A DNA stretch of 64,000 nucleotides, taken from NCBI GenBank assembly GCA_905250075.1, contig CAJNOP010000038.1:1203369-1267368 (forward strand), written 5' to 3'. Positions 46,760 through 58,920 of this stretch are shown in pieces; the first letter of the stretch is position 1; the number at the start of each line of letters is the position of its first letter. Position numbers and translations under genes: made by a program. The DNA comes from Rotaria sp. Silwood1. Its lineage: Eukaryota > Rotifera > Eurotatoria > Philodinida > Philodinidae. The notes beneath the pieces are model-generated. The model worked only from the letters and a program-made list of their open reading frames with translations. It did no database searches and was not told the origin of the DNA.

Positions 46760-48002
46760 CATTTTCACCTACAGCGTGCTCAACTTACTGTCTAGTAGAG
46801 AATGAAAGAGAAGAAACAAAATGACAATCTGATTTCAACCACTTTGAGATACGTTATTTCAAATTTATAATGAAATTTCAGTCGATCTTCCAAGCAAAAA
46901 TGAAACGTGTAGAACATCTGCTACTTCGGATGCTCATGTTACTTAGAAAAACAGAATATACACATACGGGTTGCTAAGGCAGGCCAAGGCGATGACTCCA
47001 CGAATTTTTGAAACTTTTTCATTTTTCTCTTTATCAAAAATCTATAAATCGGTTTTCTAAGCCATCGATCCCCTGTCTCAACCCTAGTGCGATCTCAAAA
47101 CACTCTTGCACTTTAATAAAAAAAAATTGACATTTTTATTTCAGAATTTTAAAAGCTGAGCGTAGCTTTAAAGGGTTTGGATGTGGCGCTCTGTCTTTCG
47201 AAAAGAGTGATACCCACACCATTCGATTTTTAAAAGTTTCTTTTACTTTGCTCTTTCTGAAATTATTATATTCTTGTAGATTTATGGAATGTGTGTGGAA
47301 CCGTTTATGTTTGCAGCATTCTTTCAGTTTGACTTAGGACAATAAATTCTGGCATTGTTGTTGAATAGAATATCCGTACAACTCTTGATGATATAGACTA
47401 TTAACGAATTGCAGTTATTTGGTTATGCTGCTTTCATGTTTCAACGAAACATCTGTCATAGCTTAAATGAACATGAATAATTTGTTGTTGTTGTATGGGA
47501 ACTATGGTCTTATACGTAGTTGTACGAGCTGTTTAGTTTAAGAGGTGGTGGATCTTTTTTTTTATTGCTATTTTTCGTGTAATGTATCGGTTGAATTAGT
47601 AAGAAACATAATCGCACTGGTGGTGCTATAAAGTGCACGATTGAAGATATCACTGAGTGAACGAGTGACAGTCACATTAGCTTATGAGTTAACATTATTT
47701 ACATGAATGCCAGTGTTTTTGAATAATGGATTTTACGTGAACAAACTTGTTTTGTTTGGAATGTATGTATAAAAGGCAGCATGTGGCTATCATTCACATC
47801 ACTCGTCTTCTATCTTCTGAAACACTCAACTATTTGTTACGAATTGAACATCATTTTCAACGACATTAATTTTAACGGTGATCGCTTCGGAAGTAACGTC
47901 GTGTGAAATTCTTTGTGATGGAAAATCGTTTGCATTTTCGGAGCAAAAAGGATACGTTTCGTGAGATTTTCGGTAAACACATGTTTTTTTTCTGACGACT
48001 GA
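46760..48002. other. Non-coding stretch with a possible signal-peptide exon near its end
   Basis: Mostly without ORFs. A plus-strand open stretch at about 47850-47966 reads STTLILTVIASEVTSCEILC, then DGKSFAFSEQKGYV, followed by GTGAGA; it lacks an in-frame ATG. It could be an upstream exon of the gene at 48003, since splicing from there to an acceptor ending near 48031 keeps that gene's frame. Confidence 0.35.
47172..47222. repeat. Telomere-like G/T-C/A hairpin
   Basis: GGGTTTGGATGTGGCGCTCT on the left, then GTGATACCCACACC on the right after a palindromic TCTTTCGAAAAGA centre. Confidence 0.6.
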
Positions 48003-48433
48003 ATGATTCAATCAATGTATCAGGATTTAAGACGACATTTACAAAATATAAAACCAATGAACGAATCGGAGTTGGTGAAGAGTGGAAAGAAATATCGTGT
48101 ATATGCCAGTGAGTTTGATTTTTTTTGGAAGAAGACATCATAAAATTAATTGCGTCTTTTAGAAGAAGAAGAAAAGATAATCGAGTCGAGCGGATACGCA
48201 CATCTGAGTGTGAGCGTTGATTGCCGACAATTCTATCGTGAGAAGTCGTTGACCATAATGTGTTTTATACAACTGGAAAGTGTGATGGAAGAGGATTGTC
48301 TGTTAAGTGTTGAATTGTTGGAACGGGTGACAGGGAATACGTGCATTGATCTCGTCATTGCGCCAGTATGTATTCACTTGAAGCGTATTCTTTTTTCTTT
48401 TTATTTTTTTAGTTGACAATCGAAGAAGGCTAA
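48003..48433 (+). CDS. Unrecognised three-exon small protein, 109 aa
   Basis: Exons 48003-48108, 48163-48365 and 48413-48433 (330 nt) join across 54-bp and 47-bp introns with GTGAGT and GTATGT donors and TTTTAG acceptors. The product starts MIQSMYQDLRRHLQNIKPMN, then KSGKKYRVYAKEEEKIIESS, GYAHLSVSVDCRQFY, and ends CIDLVIAPLTIEEG. It is a compact alpha/beta-looking protein with three Cys and no membrane segment in this model. Codon third positions are less AT-biased than in the left-block genes. I recognise no family. An alternative upstream exon (about 47850-47966) would give it a secretory leader. Frame continuity over two introns makes a real gene likely. Confidence 0.5.
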
Positions 48434-49435
48434 CGTAGAGGTTTCGTTCTGGCTCAAGAAATTTCAACGAAAATTACTCTTAGTCCGTGAAAAGCTAAGT
48501 AAAAGTTTCTCAGTTGCGCTTTGGATTCGGATGCCCACCGGTCAAGCCATACTTTTATCTTCTTGTAAACCAACCGACTTCAAAACCTAGTCGACGTATG
48601 TCATGTCTTAATAGCAAATTATTAATTACAATCTTTCAAGAGCACGGAAGAATGGCTAAATTCGTACCAGAATTTTTACGTGGAATGACAAACTCATTTG
48701 TCTCAAGAAGATAAAAAACTCAAAGAATATAAATATCACATTTGTCCTGTTTTGTTCTGTGAGACACTTCAAACATTGATATAAACAATGAAAAATCATG
48801 AAAAAAGAGCTTTTAAACAATACTTATTCGACTGCTTCCATTCAAACAAAATAAAAACAGCCTTAATGAATGATGACACATTGTAATCCATCGATTCGGC
48901 ATGATAGAAGCTATCCTTGATAGATTAAACCATCGCTATTAGATTTTACTGCGCTACAAAGCAGAAATTTACGCAAAAAATTGTATGTTTTTCATTTTTT
49001 CCCATTTAACATATTTCGTCATAAGCACCAGTATATTTTTTGCGGGAATATTTATTGTAAACAATTATGTGTCACTTTATCATCATTAAACGCCAAGTTG
49101 AAATAACTTTTGAAGTGTGCTGGTCTCTCTAACTTCCTGATGAGATCCTTGAGAAAGGGTGTGGATATGAATCTTTGGTTCAACGACCAGAGTACAATCC
49201 TGCCATACATACCCATTATTTATTATAAAACGGATTTATCTCATCTTTCAAACAAAGCAGATATAAATAAGAAATTATATGTAGTATATCTCAGTTCCAA
49301 CTTCAACATGGCACAATAATCTATTTTTTTTTCTTGAACAAAAGACATGTTAGACGTAATTTGTATGAAAAGTGAAGAAAAGTTTTAGTAAAACAGGTGG
49401 AATTGTTGGTTGGACAAATTTGTCAAGTTCTAAGG
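48434..49435. other. Non-coding interval between two converging transcripts
   Basis: Contains a short plus-strand ORF (48514-48714, HGRMAKFVPEFLRGMTNSF) without recognised features, and the hairpin at 49156-49216. Otherwise AT-rich. Confidence 0.35.
49156..49216. repeat. Telomere-like G/T-C/A hairpin, weak
   Basis: AGGGTGTGGATATGA and ATACATACCCAT about 28 nt apart; the arms pair loosely. Confidence 0.45.
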
Positions 49436-52400
49436 TCAAAATTGTTGATTAGAATCTTTTGCATCATGTTGGTTCACTTGGAAATCTAGATTGAAGCCGC
49501 GATTGATCATATTCCTTGCAGTATTTACTGTGGTCATGTCTACTAGAGACAATATTTGACTGTGACGTTCCGTAGAAATGTTGTTGTTGTTGTTGACCGA
49601 AGTGGCACTTAAATGAGCATAGGATCCACATTGGTTAATCCTCTTCTTAGGTCCCCAGTCCTGTCTGGGCGAGTTATTCGCTGTAAAAGCTGCTAAGTAA
49701 CGTAAAGTTTTCTCATGACCTTCACGCATCTTGAAATCTTCAGTCTATTTATTCAGAAAGAGAAATAATCCAACAAGAATAAATCAACATACCAATCTCA
49801 CAGCACCAAGAATTCGATATTCTCGAAAGTAGTTGAACACAAAATGGAGAGGAATCGGAATCACGCAAAAAGCACAAATAAACCAGCCTAATATGGTACT
49901 CCATGTCGGATAGACGTATTCTGGAAATCCACCACTGGCTTTGCTCGTCAGTGTAGTGCTATTCAACAATTTAGCGACAGTGATAACCTCAAAAAGAAAC
50001 ACCAATAGTTAAAACAAATAAGAAACCATGAGAAGTTTTCATAAAAAGATTGTTCTCGTGAATCATTTTTAAATTGAAATCGGGCATAGAGACAGTGATA
50101 TCATCATGTATCCCAATTAAATAGGTAAGCCCAAAAAACATGTATCATGGCGTCAGTTCCTATTCAGATTTCTGTTAATATAAGTTGAAAGATATCCGAG
50201 CGTAGTTCTAGACATAGCCAAAATTCGAACACAAAGCCAAAAACAAATGATCGTAGTCTTGTGGGACGTCAGATGTATAAAGTATCGAATGATTAGAGCA
50301 TTCTTTTAATGCATTAAAAATGACATATATATAATGATAAATAAAACCTTCTAAAGTAATGAAGAAAAGTACTATCAAAGTCGATTAATTACTTCTAAGG
50401 CTGAGAAGATATTCAAAGATATTTTACCTTGCAACTAAACTATACGATCATGTAGATGATCGATCAAGAAAGCTCTTATTGAACATCATCATTTGTTTCT
50501 CTTGATTTATGATCAGAAAATTATGTTTTTGAAAATGCTTTATCAACACCTATGTTTTCTAGTAGCCAAATATTAGATGGTTCCAGGCTATTATGCAATA
50601 TTCAGTAGATTTCGAGTATCTCTGACTTACTAGTGTAAGAAATGGAGTTGTGAAGCACCATGTGACAAACAAATAGTATTCAGCTGTTCGTTTGCCCAAC
50701 ATCATTTTGATATCATTCATGAATCGATTGAATCCTAAAAATATGGGTTTTTTGGAGAAGTATTTTTGATAGTATGGAGCAGACCGTATATATAAGCAAC
50801 GGCGATCGCTTCGCAGAAGCAGATAATAAGTAACGATAAATTGGCTGTATACTCTTGGAGGAATTCGAATAGATAGATACCACCCTAAGAGAAGTTTCAA
50901 ATTGTTCAACGCCAGCTATATAAATAAAACAAACTCACGGGACACGTAAATGGCAAACTGATGATATAAGAAATCACACAAATAACTATGACAATATAGG
51001 CGCGACGCCTTCGCAACGATGAAAATAGTTCGATAATAGCAGTTATCACCACATCAGTCATGGCAAACTACAAGGCTATACACAAGTTTATGAATATGAT
51101 TGTGAAACTATAAATTCACTTGTGAACCGAGTCCGAGTGTGAGAAGCATCAAAAAGAAGATGACAGAAAAGAAAGGACTGGCTGGCATTCTTGAGAGCGC
51201 TTCAGGATAGGTAACGAATGCTAAACCAGGACCCGAAGATTCGGCATATTTTGACACTTTTTCATTCAATGTTTTGGCTAAAAATCCAACGGCAGCAAAC
51301 ACTGCAAAACCGGCGAAAACACTGGTAAAACAGTCACATGATACCACAATACACATTTGACTATCAACCATCAGATGAGCATAGATCATCAAGAAAACAA
51401 AAATGTGCACTTACTGAAAAAAATTATTCTTGAATTTATTAGCTGATGCATATGCCATAAGTGAACCGAAACCGATGGCGAGAGAGAAGCATACTTGAGA
51501 GGCAGCTGCTTGCCATATCTAAATAATGATCAATTCTCTGTGAATGAAAATATGTCAGAAGGGAAATCGATACGATTAATATATTTAGATTAATGACTAT
51601 TTTTCTGATTCAATAATGGAATTGTGGTTCAAAATCGAGAAACTTGAAGCCAGAATACCAAATATTTTAAAAGCAACAACATAATGGAAATATTGAACTC
51701 TTCATTTTTGTCTCATCAGAAATCAAGACTATTGTTTGAAACGATAATAATTCCTGATGTATCAAGTGTCTACTTGTCTTTTTGATATTGCGCTTAATTT
51801 CATTCTTGTTTCTATTAGTCAGTTGTCTTACAAAAGTACCTTAAAATTGCCAACGAGTGCCCATTTTGGAATAATATAGAATTTTATGCCATCGACTGCT
51901 CCTTCGAGTGTTGCACTGTAAATAATGAGCACAAGAAGAACCACGTACGGAAAAATAGCAGTGAAATATGCGATCTAAGTGAATAATATGGAAGCAGACG
52001 ATAAGAACAAGCGATTAAATACTTTGCCAGACGATTGAACACCACGAATAGTGCATAAACAGACAACGATCCAAGCAATTAATAATGATACCGCCATATA
52101 GATGCCTGGAGCACCGAAATTTTCGAAACTTGAACTCTTATTCAAGAGAAAACGACTAAAATATAAGGATGTTGTCCAGTGTATGAAATATAAGTGATCC
52201 TGCGAGAGCATTCATGGCATTACAGAGAAACAGAAAAAATTATCAAAAATACAATTTTCTAATTTGAGAAGCGCATCGAAATCAGCACCATCTAAAATTG
52301 TTAAATTCCAAATTTCAACATCTTCGACTGAGTTCATGAAAGTTTATACGATCTAGACTTTCAACAACTTTGTAACTTTGACATGAAAACACTGCCATAA

Positions 52401-54130
52401 CAGTAAGTCATCTATCACGATAGTAAATTGATCAAATATTTTGTACAATAGACCAGAAAATGCAGCATCGAAAACTAAACAAGTTGAGCTATTTAGATAT
52501 TCGATTGCATGCACTGACTCAATTTTATTTGACAAACCATGTCTTGAACTAGCTTTTAAGAAGGCCTGATTTTGACAGCACATTGGTTGCTATGCAGTCA
52601 CATTATCTCAGCGTCAACTGATTTCCTTATATGTCATGTTACGTTTTTTGTCTACAAAATGGTGAAGAATATTCACAATGAAGTGTATGCTTGAGATTAA
52701 AAGCGATTCCCAGTGTTAGCCAATAGGTCAGCATTACTACGTACAAATTGTTCAAGTAATTTTTCAATATCCGTCTGAAATGTATTCTATCCAATGAAGC
52801 ATACCATACTGATAAAAACTATGTACTCAAACTTGAAAATTCATCGTAGTCTAACAGAATATTTTGTAGAACACATAATTGTGGTCGTGCGCGCTGCATT
52901 TCATTCTAATCAACACGTATTCCTACTGAAGTATTCATCAGCATTGCATATCCTATTGAACAATATGCTTTTCAAACAGTTGTCGAAAACACGTTGTTCA
53001 AAAAGTGGCGTACCCTTTCAGGGACCTGGCAGCTCAAAGTTTTTGTTTTCGTTATCCAGGAGAACTATCGTTATCATTATATTCGGAATGTAGCTTTGAT
53101 TCGTTGTACTTAGAGATTTTCCAATACAACACAGTCGTCAAAAGTAAGTCAGCCCTGTTAGTATCAATTTTCATCAACTTAACTGAAGGCGCTAAAATTT
53201 TTTTAGAAGTTTCAAAAGATGGTAATTTCGATGCACATCTTGAACCGAAAGAGAAAAATTTGACCAGTTCCCTTGTTGCTGACACTATCCTCGGTTTTCT
53301 CATGAAGGCTCTCCTTAAGCACTGCACGACATAAATGGCCTGATCGATCGAAATAGAAAAGACCAAATGGACGTGTTGCTTTTAGAGAATACAAATAATA
53401 GAGATGAATTGCTAATAAAATTCCTCAGTTGCCGTGACTTTCTCAGTAGTATTTTCGATCCGTGTACAATTCTGTGTTGTTCCATTAAACATATGTATGC
53501 AGATACTTTCATGGGAACCAGGCACAAAGCATCGGTTCATATTCCACCAGTATCCACAGTCAGACCACAGAAGTCGTTTGCGGAACGAAAGGACGAAATA
53601 GAACAAAGCCCAACTGATGACAACATTGTAGTATAACATGGTAACAGCACTATTAATGATCATAGCAATACCCACTCCTGAAAAGAAAATTATCATAGAA
53701 GATGACATTTTGAATGCGTTACCCTGCCATCCTTTCGCAAAAATGAACCCGGTAGCTGGACCTCGACTAGAAAATTGACCCAAAGCGAGCTCCATATAAT
53801 AGAGAGGAGCTCCGATGAGGACGTAAATAATGAAATAGGGAACAAGAAAAGCACCTTAAAAAATGTATTGATTCAAAAAAATAACAAACAATTGACACTA
53901 ACCTCCACCATTTTGAGCGGCTAGGTATGGAAAACGTCAGACGTTGCCAATACCGACCGAATTTGAAATCAGCGATAGAACAAATTCTATGGGTCTATCC
54001 CATTCGTGATTGCCTGTTTTCTATGCAAAACTCATAACAATCATGTGTATATACGATGAACATAACTCACATCGTCATGGATTGTATTCGTATCGACTTC
54101 ATCTATCGTTAAACTTACATCATGAGTCGA
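49436..54130 (-). pseudogene. SLC6-family Na/Cl-coupled transporter, disrupted
   Basis: Exons on the minus strand: a first coding piece ending 54071 (start unclear), 54020-53903, 53854-53416, 52155-52023, 51974-51840, 51518-51415, 51360-51120, 51067-50939, 50884-50785, 50734-50631, 49987-49793 and 49744-49436. All later borders are GT/AG and in frame. SLC6 signatures: [151 protein letters not shown]. Such proteins carry amino acids or neurotransmitters. Two lesions: the invariant Trp codon of NVWRFPY in TM1 is TGA (53947-53945 region), and the exon ending 53416 is followed by TTAGCA where a GT donor is required, giving an immediate TAG. Everything else is intact, so inactivation looks recent, or the TGA is a sequencing error or strain variant. 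Confidence 0.8.
52157..53411. other. Enlarged intron of the SLC6 pseudogene with an unidentified insertion
   Basis: Other SLC6 introns are mostly 35-330 bp (one is 640), but this one is about 1.26 kb. It begins at the mutated donor. Minus-strand words such as ATRPFGLFYFDRSGHLCRAV (53344-53285 area) and FSFGSRCASKLPSFETSKK look coding-like but are in different frames. I cannot name them; they may be a gene fragment or element that landed here and helped destroy the donor. Confidence 0.35.
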
Positions 54131-55058
54131 GCGAAAGAACTAAAATAATAGATCTCCATATATTTGTCCAAGTCTTCTCTTTTCTTTATTTTATCTGCGA
54201 ATACTAATGATAAAATAATAAAATCTTGTCATGAAAGGTATCTGAAGCCTGATACTTCCGCTATAGTCCAAAGTGATCATAGCTGATTTTTTCATAAACA
54301 TAAATATTGTGTTTTTAGAAACAAGTCACCATGAAGTTAGGACACAGACTTTCAAAAAGAGCTAAGTGACTTTTTTTAATCTATGTTCAATTTCTGATTC
54401 CTATTATACAGAAGAAGAAACTATAATAGATACTTCGATTCATTTAAAATACTAGCTAGTCTTATCAGATCATGTATTGACTCAAAAGTTTAATGAAATC
54501 GTCTGCAAAGTCATCGATCAGTTATGTTTAAATTCAAGACAAACTTACTTTAGCTAGAAGTCGATTAATCATAATTTATCACCAATGTATATTTCGTGTT
54601 GTTGCAACTAATATTATACAAAACAAAGACAATAATGCTGTAAATCCTACCTATGCGCGTTATCAATAGGTAATAGAAGAAGAAAAAAAGATTGGATTAA
54701 TTCAGCTTTGACTTACCGCGATCAAGACAATACATATCTGATATTTGCATAACCAATGTGACTTTTCTCTGTCCTTCTCATGTAACGATAAAACTCACTT
54801 TAGACATGTCTAAACACGTTTTTGTTCTATATGATGTGAATTTAAATCCAAATCACATTCAAATAAACCCCAAACCCACTGAAACGCCTTTATAAAATTA
54901 ATATCGAAGCACATTTTACATTTTCTGCGTATATTCGAAGGAGCTTCTTACATAAGACGTATCCAGACAAGTTCACATTAACTACGAAACGTGTTTGAAG
55001 GCGAATGCTATCATTTTTTCATGTAAATACATCTTTACTTGCTGATAATCTTAAATTG

Positions 55059-55148
55059 AGGGTGTGGGTGTTCATCCCTTGTACCCACACTCATCGACAC
55101 CCATACTCACACCCACACGCCCACACCCACACGCCCACACCCACACCC
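55059..55148. repeat. Telomere-like hairpin with the longest (ACACCC)-type tract
   Basis: A short G arm (AGGGTGTGGGTG) is followed by a 68-nt C/A arm with repeated CCCACAC and CACGCCCACACCC words. On the complementary strand this reads as variants of TGTGGG, the telomeric unit reported for bdelloid rotifers. Confidence 0.75.
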
Positions 55149-55701
55149 GAACATTTTTAGAATTGTTATCTTCGATCGAATCATATTTAAGAAAAGACAA
55201 AGAGAGATATCAAGAAAAGTTTCAACAAGTGAGTGTAATAGTGCCGAAACCAAACAATTCATGACGAACAAGTGATTTAAAGCTCAGGTTGAATCGTGGA
55301 TTCAACAACACATCGAATGAACTCGAATGGCATCAGATCGAGCAGCTCTACTCTGTGTAAAGGCAAATCTCACGTAAAAATAATTTTTCAACAAGCATCC
55401 GAAGAAATCTGTCACAAAGTTTTTCTTTGTTTCAAATAAAATACTTACATGTTTCTATTGTCACATTGCTTGTTTTTTCACATGCCAATCAAGCCTAATC
55501 TGAGATATTCGATTCAAAACGAATAATACTTGATAAAACCCAGTCGAAGTTAACAGATTTCTTAATGTCTTTGCCATTTTCAAAGGACGGTTTTGACATT
55601 AGGATGAGAACCTCAAGTCTACGTTGCATTCAGAGAACGAACGATTTTATTGACTTTTAATTCTCGATTGCTCGATTGGGTATCAGAACAGATTTATAAA
55701 A

Positions 55702-55750
55702 GAGTTTGAGTATAAGTGTGGATGAAGTTCTTTTCTTCACCAACACCCAC
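55702..55750. repeat. Telomere-like G/T-C/A hairpin, weak
   Basis: GAGTTTGAGTATAAGTGTGG, then a palindromic GAAGTTCTTTTCTTC centre, then ACCAACACCCACAT. G arm more degenerate than elsewhere. Confidence 0.5.
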
Positions 55751-57884
55751 ATATATATACATTGTTCGGATAAAGTTCTTTTAATGAAGATCATTCATTT
55801 CAATTAAGTGAACAGATTTATGAAAACTATAGACAAAAGCAAATGCAAACTTCTAAATCTGATTCAAATAAAATTGACAAATGACTTTATGATACACCCC
55901 GGATTATTTGATCCAATAAACACAAGCAGAATTTCATTTTATGACATTTTAATTGATTTTTTTTCGGGAAATGATTAATAAATGTGGTAGTCAAAAAGAA
56001 CTTTCATTTTTTTTTGATCATCAATCAACTGTTATTCAACTGGTAAATGTTTTCTTACATATTGGAGACACAATCTTAATCTGGGGTATTTTGCAAGGAT
56101 CGATGTTGAACGTTTAAATTCTTGTTGTTTGTTGATCATATTAATTGTTACTTTTCTCTTGAAACTACAAGTAATGGTCATGCATGCCTTTCATTAATGC
56201 CACCATTACTTTAGCCAAGTAATCTGATACAAAGTAATCATGTTGAAAAAGTTTTAAGAAAATGCTATTGAAAAATATCGAATTGGAGTTAGCAATCATT
56301 CTTTGTTACGTATTCCAATAGAAAATATCATTTTTAAGATACCTTAAAAATCAAATAAATGGTATTCTTCAAAACTTATTTCGACTTATTTGACCAACTA
56401 TGTAAATTCTTGAAATTTGACAAGAAAAGACTACCAAAGACGAAGACACTGTTCTGTCTTCAACAGGTATGTGATTTTGTTTTATATTAGACATTCATTA
56501 AACATAGAGACGTATCTACAGAGAGATGCTTATACAGATTGCAGTCTGGATTTTCGGCTTCCAAACATATCTTTCCCATATGAAGATATTTCTTCCATTT
56601 TCAGAATTTCTCGAGAAGGACTCAGCGAAAAATGATGAACCTCTCAAGACAGATAGATCTAGATAAGTAGAGCAAACGATGTCATTGACTATAAATTTTC
56701 AGATACTTCATTCAAGAAGATATGAAGGTTACAAACGGCAAAAACAGTCAAAAGTTCTTCTCTTCTCTTCCACAACAAGCTGAGCTCGATTTTATCGAGC
56801 TACAATTGATTTTTTTTTTGACAATCAGGTAATATCAAAAAAATGTTTTTTTCAGTGGTACTATTTTTTTAAAGCTTACCGAGTTTCTTGAGAACAAAAT
56901 TTTGAAGAGAAAAAAACAACTATCCAATTTTACCAAAGTACTCAAAACAAATCTGAACTTGATCTGATATTCCTGTGCCAGAGAAAAAAAGAGAAAAAAC
57001 AAAACAAACTGCTCTGTATATTGTAATAAAAAAACCTAAAATCAAAACAAAGATTTCAATTTTAACATCTGAAACAGAGAGGACTGTCGTAAAGGTTCTC
57101 TTAAAAATCTAACTTCGTCAAGCTGCATGAAATATCAATGAAACTCTATATAGATGCTTGATGCGTGAAAGTACATTTAAAAAGAATTTCATATCTCCAT
57201 ACTTTACTGTTCAAGAGATTTCTAGGGATTAAGTTGCAGATCTTGAGTTATTGTCATTTGAAAAAGAACTTCTTATCATTTCAGATGAGAAAAAAGGTTG
57301 TTTCTCCAAATTTTCACTCGATTTCATTTCTCAAAATCATTAAAGCCTCAAACATCTGCAATTTTTAAGTATAGTTTTCTAGAAAACTCATGATGAATCT
57401 ATCATTGACGAATAATTCGAAAATTGATTTCTCTCATCTGAAAGGTAATGCGTATATCTGTCGATTCAAATAAGCACACCTCTCGGGAATCAAACAAAAT
57501 TTGTTCAAAGTTAGATCATTACCAAAAAATAAACGATTTTGAGAAAAACTCAAAAGACGCTTTTCATGTCATCTTTCTATTATTAATTAAAATGAAAGTG
57601 GAACATAAATGTAACACATGTCAATCGTTGATTTATTTTGCAAATCTCACTGGACAAAAAAGTTTTATTGATTGTTCTTGCCATCATTATTAGCCCAGTT
57701 TATCTCAAAAATCCTTTTTTTTCGACGAAAATCGAGTTTTTTTAGGTCGAGGACCTTAATCAGCCTGTTGTGTAAATAGATGGAGATGAGAATTTGCTTT
57801 TGCAAGAAAAACAGATTTTGATACATTTCTACATTCTGCTAATTACGATTGAAAAAAAGAACAAATCTATTTTGTCTAATTTTT

Positions 57885-58520
57885 TCTTTCTTGTTTATGA
57901 TCAATGTCAAAAACTCAGTGTTTGAATCATGATAATAGAAGAATAAAGATGAATAATAACTTCCATAGTTCCACAATTTCTTTTTTTCACATTCATTCTT
58001 TTATTTCACGTACATGTCTAATTTTTCTCAGTAAACATTCAAGAAGATACCTCTTTCAAAAGTAGATGACTGACAATACAAACCATTAGGGAATAGAAGT
58101 ATATGGCTATCTCCAGTCAAAAATTCAATATGAAAAATACACTTTAAAGAAGTGTAACTGCACTGTATATCATTATCATTACGTTCGTCTGAGTTTTTTG
58201 ATCTCATGTTTGGCTCTTTGACATGCAGATCAATATATGTTTTTCTATATTTTAATGTATCTATCTATCTTTCTTTCTTTTTCTCATACGCTCACTATGT
58301 GGTTTTCTGTTATTGTTATTATTTATTTGGCTTCATTATTGTCGTGATTTTTGTTCATGCTTCTCCTTCTAGTTTAACTGAATTTCCGATTTAGTGTAAG
58401 CAACAAGTAGATTACACTTCTTCCTGATCATACAATGCAGCACGTAAATCTTCATATCCGAATTCATTCTGATGCTTTTTAGCGTGAACACAATAGCCAT
58501 ACAAGACACATCCTATCGCA
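57885..58520 (+). repeat. Direct repeat copy B (partner at 27895-28660)
   Basis: Same orientation as copy A about 30 kb to the left. Similarity starts at TTTTTCTTTCTTGTTTATGATCA and ends after GAACACAATAGCCATACAAG. Shared internal landmarks include GTAACTGCACTGTAT, CATTACGTT and CATGCAGATCAAT (copy A: CATGCAAGTCAAT). No coding frame is shared. Confidence 0.75.
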
Positions 58521-58920
58521 ACTTCATTCAAATACAATATGCTAATCAGTATAGTAACCGTTTATGATACTAAATAAATGTGCTGTGTACGTTTGCCTTG
58601 TCTATATCGTATTATTAGTGAGTCTTAAATTCATTGTTAAATACCATGCAATAGTGTTATAATCAATAGTTCTTGTTGAGTCATCTCTACTACAAAGACA
58701 TTTTTTACACTTCAATGTCGTTGTAAGTTATATTTATAGAACCCACGTAAGTTTTGTAATCCAAGTCGTTCTTTCTCAATGTTATACACTCGCACCTTCT
58801 AAATAATGCAAAAAAATGTAATTGGTGATATGAATAATACTTTGATTCCTCTATAGCTCTCTACTAAGTCTTTTAAAACATGTCTTGAATTTTTAATATT
58901 CTTAATTGTTGTTAAAAGTT

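Larger units (their letters stand above)
54140..57884. other. Gene-free stretch with telomere-like tracts
   Basis: No exon recognised. Holds the longest telomere-like tract of the window at 55059-55148 and a second hairpin at 55702-55750. Small ORFs at 56417-56635, 57165-57368 and 57448-57693 show no recognisable motif. Confidence 0.45.

Noticed and set aside
52794..53334. Plus-strand ORFs of 99 and 109 codons inside the SLC6 intron
   Set aside because: Overlap each other in different frames and are open on the other strand too; no motif recognised.
55059..55148. True chromosome end or internal telomere array
   Set aside because: The tract is short, degenerate, has both strand senses in a hairpin and is followed by unique DNA on both sides; it is at most telomere-like.
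55064..55264. Plus-strand ORF over the telomere-like tract
   Set aside because: The peptide is a Pro-His-Thr repeat produced by reading the CA-rich tract; not a gene.
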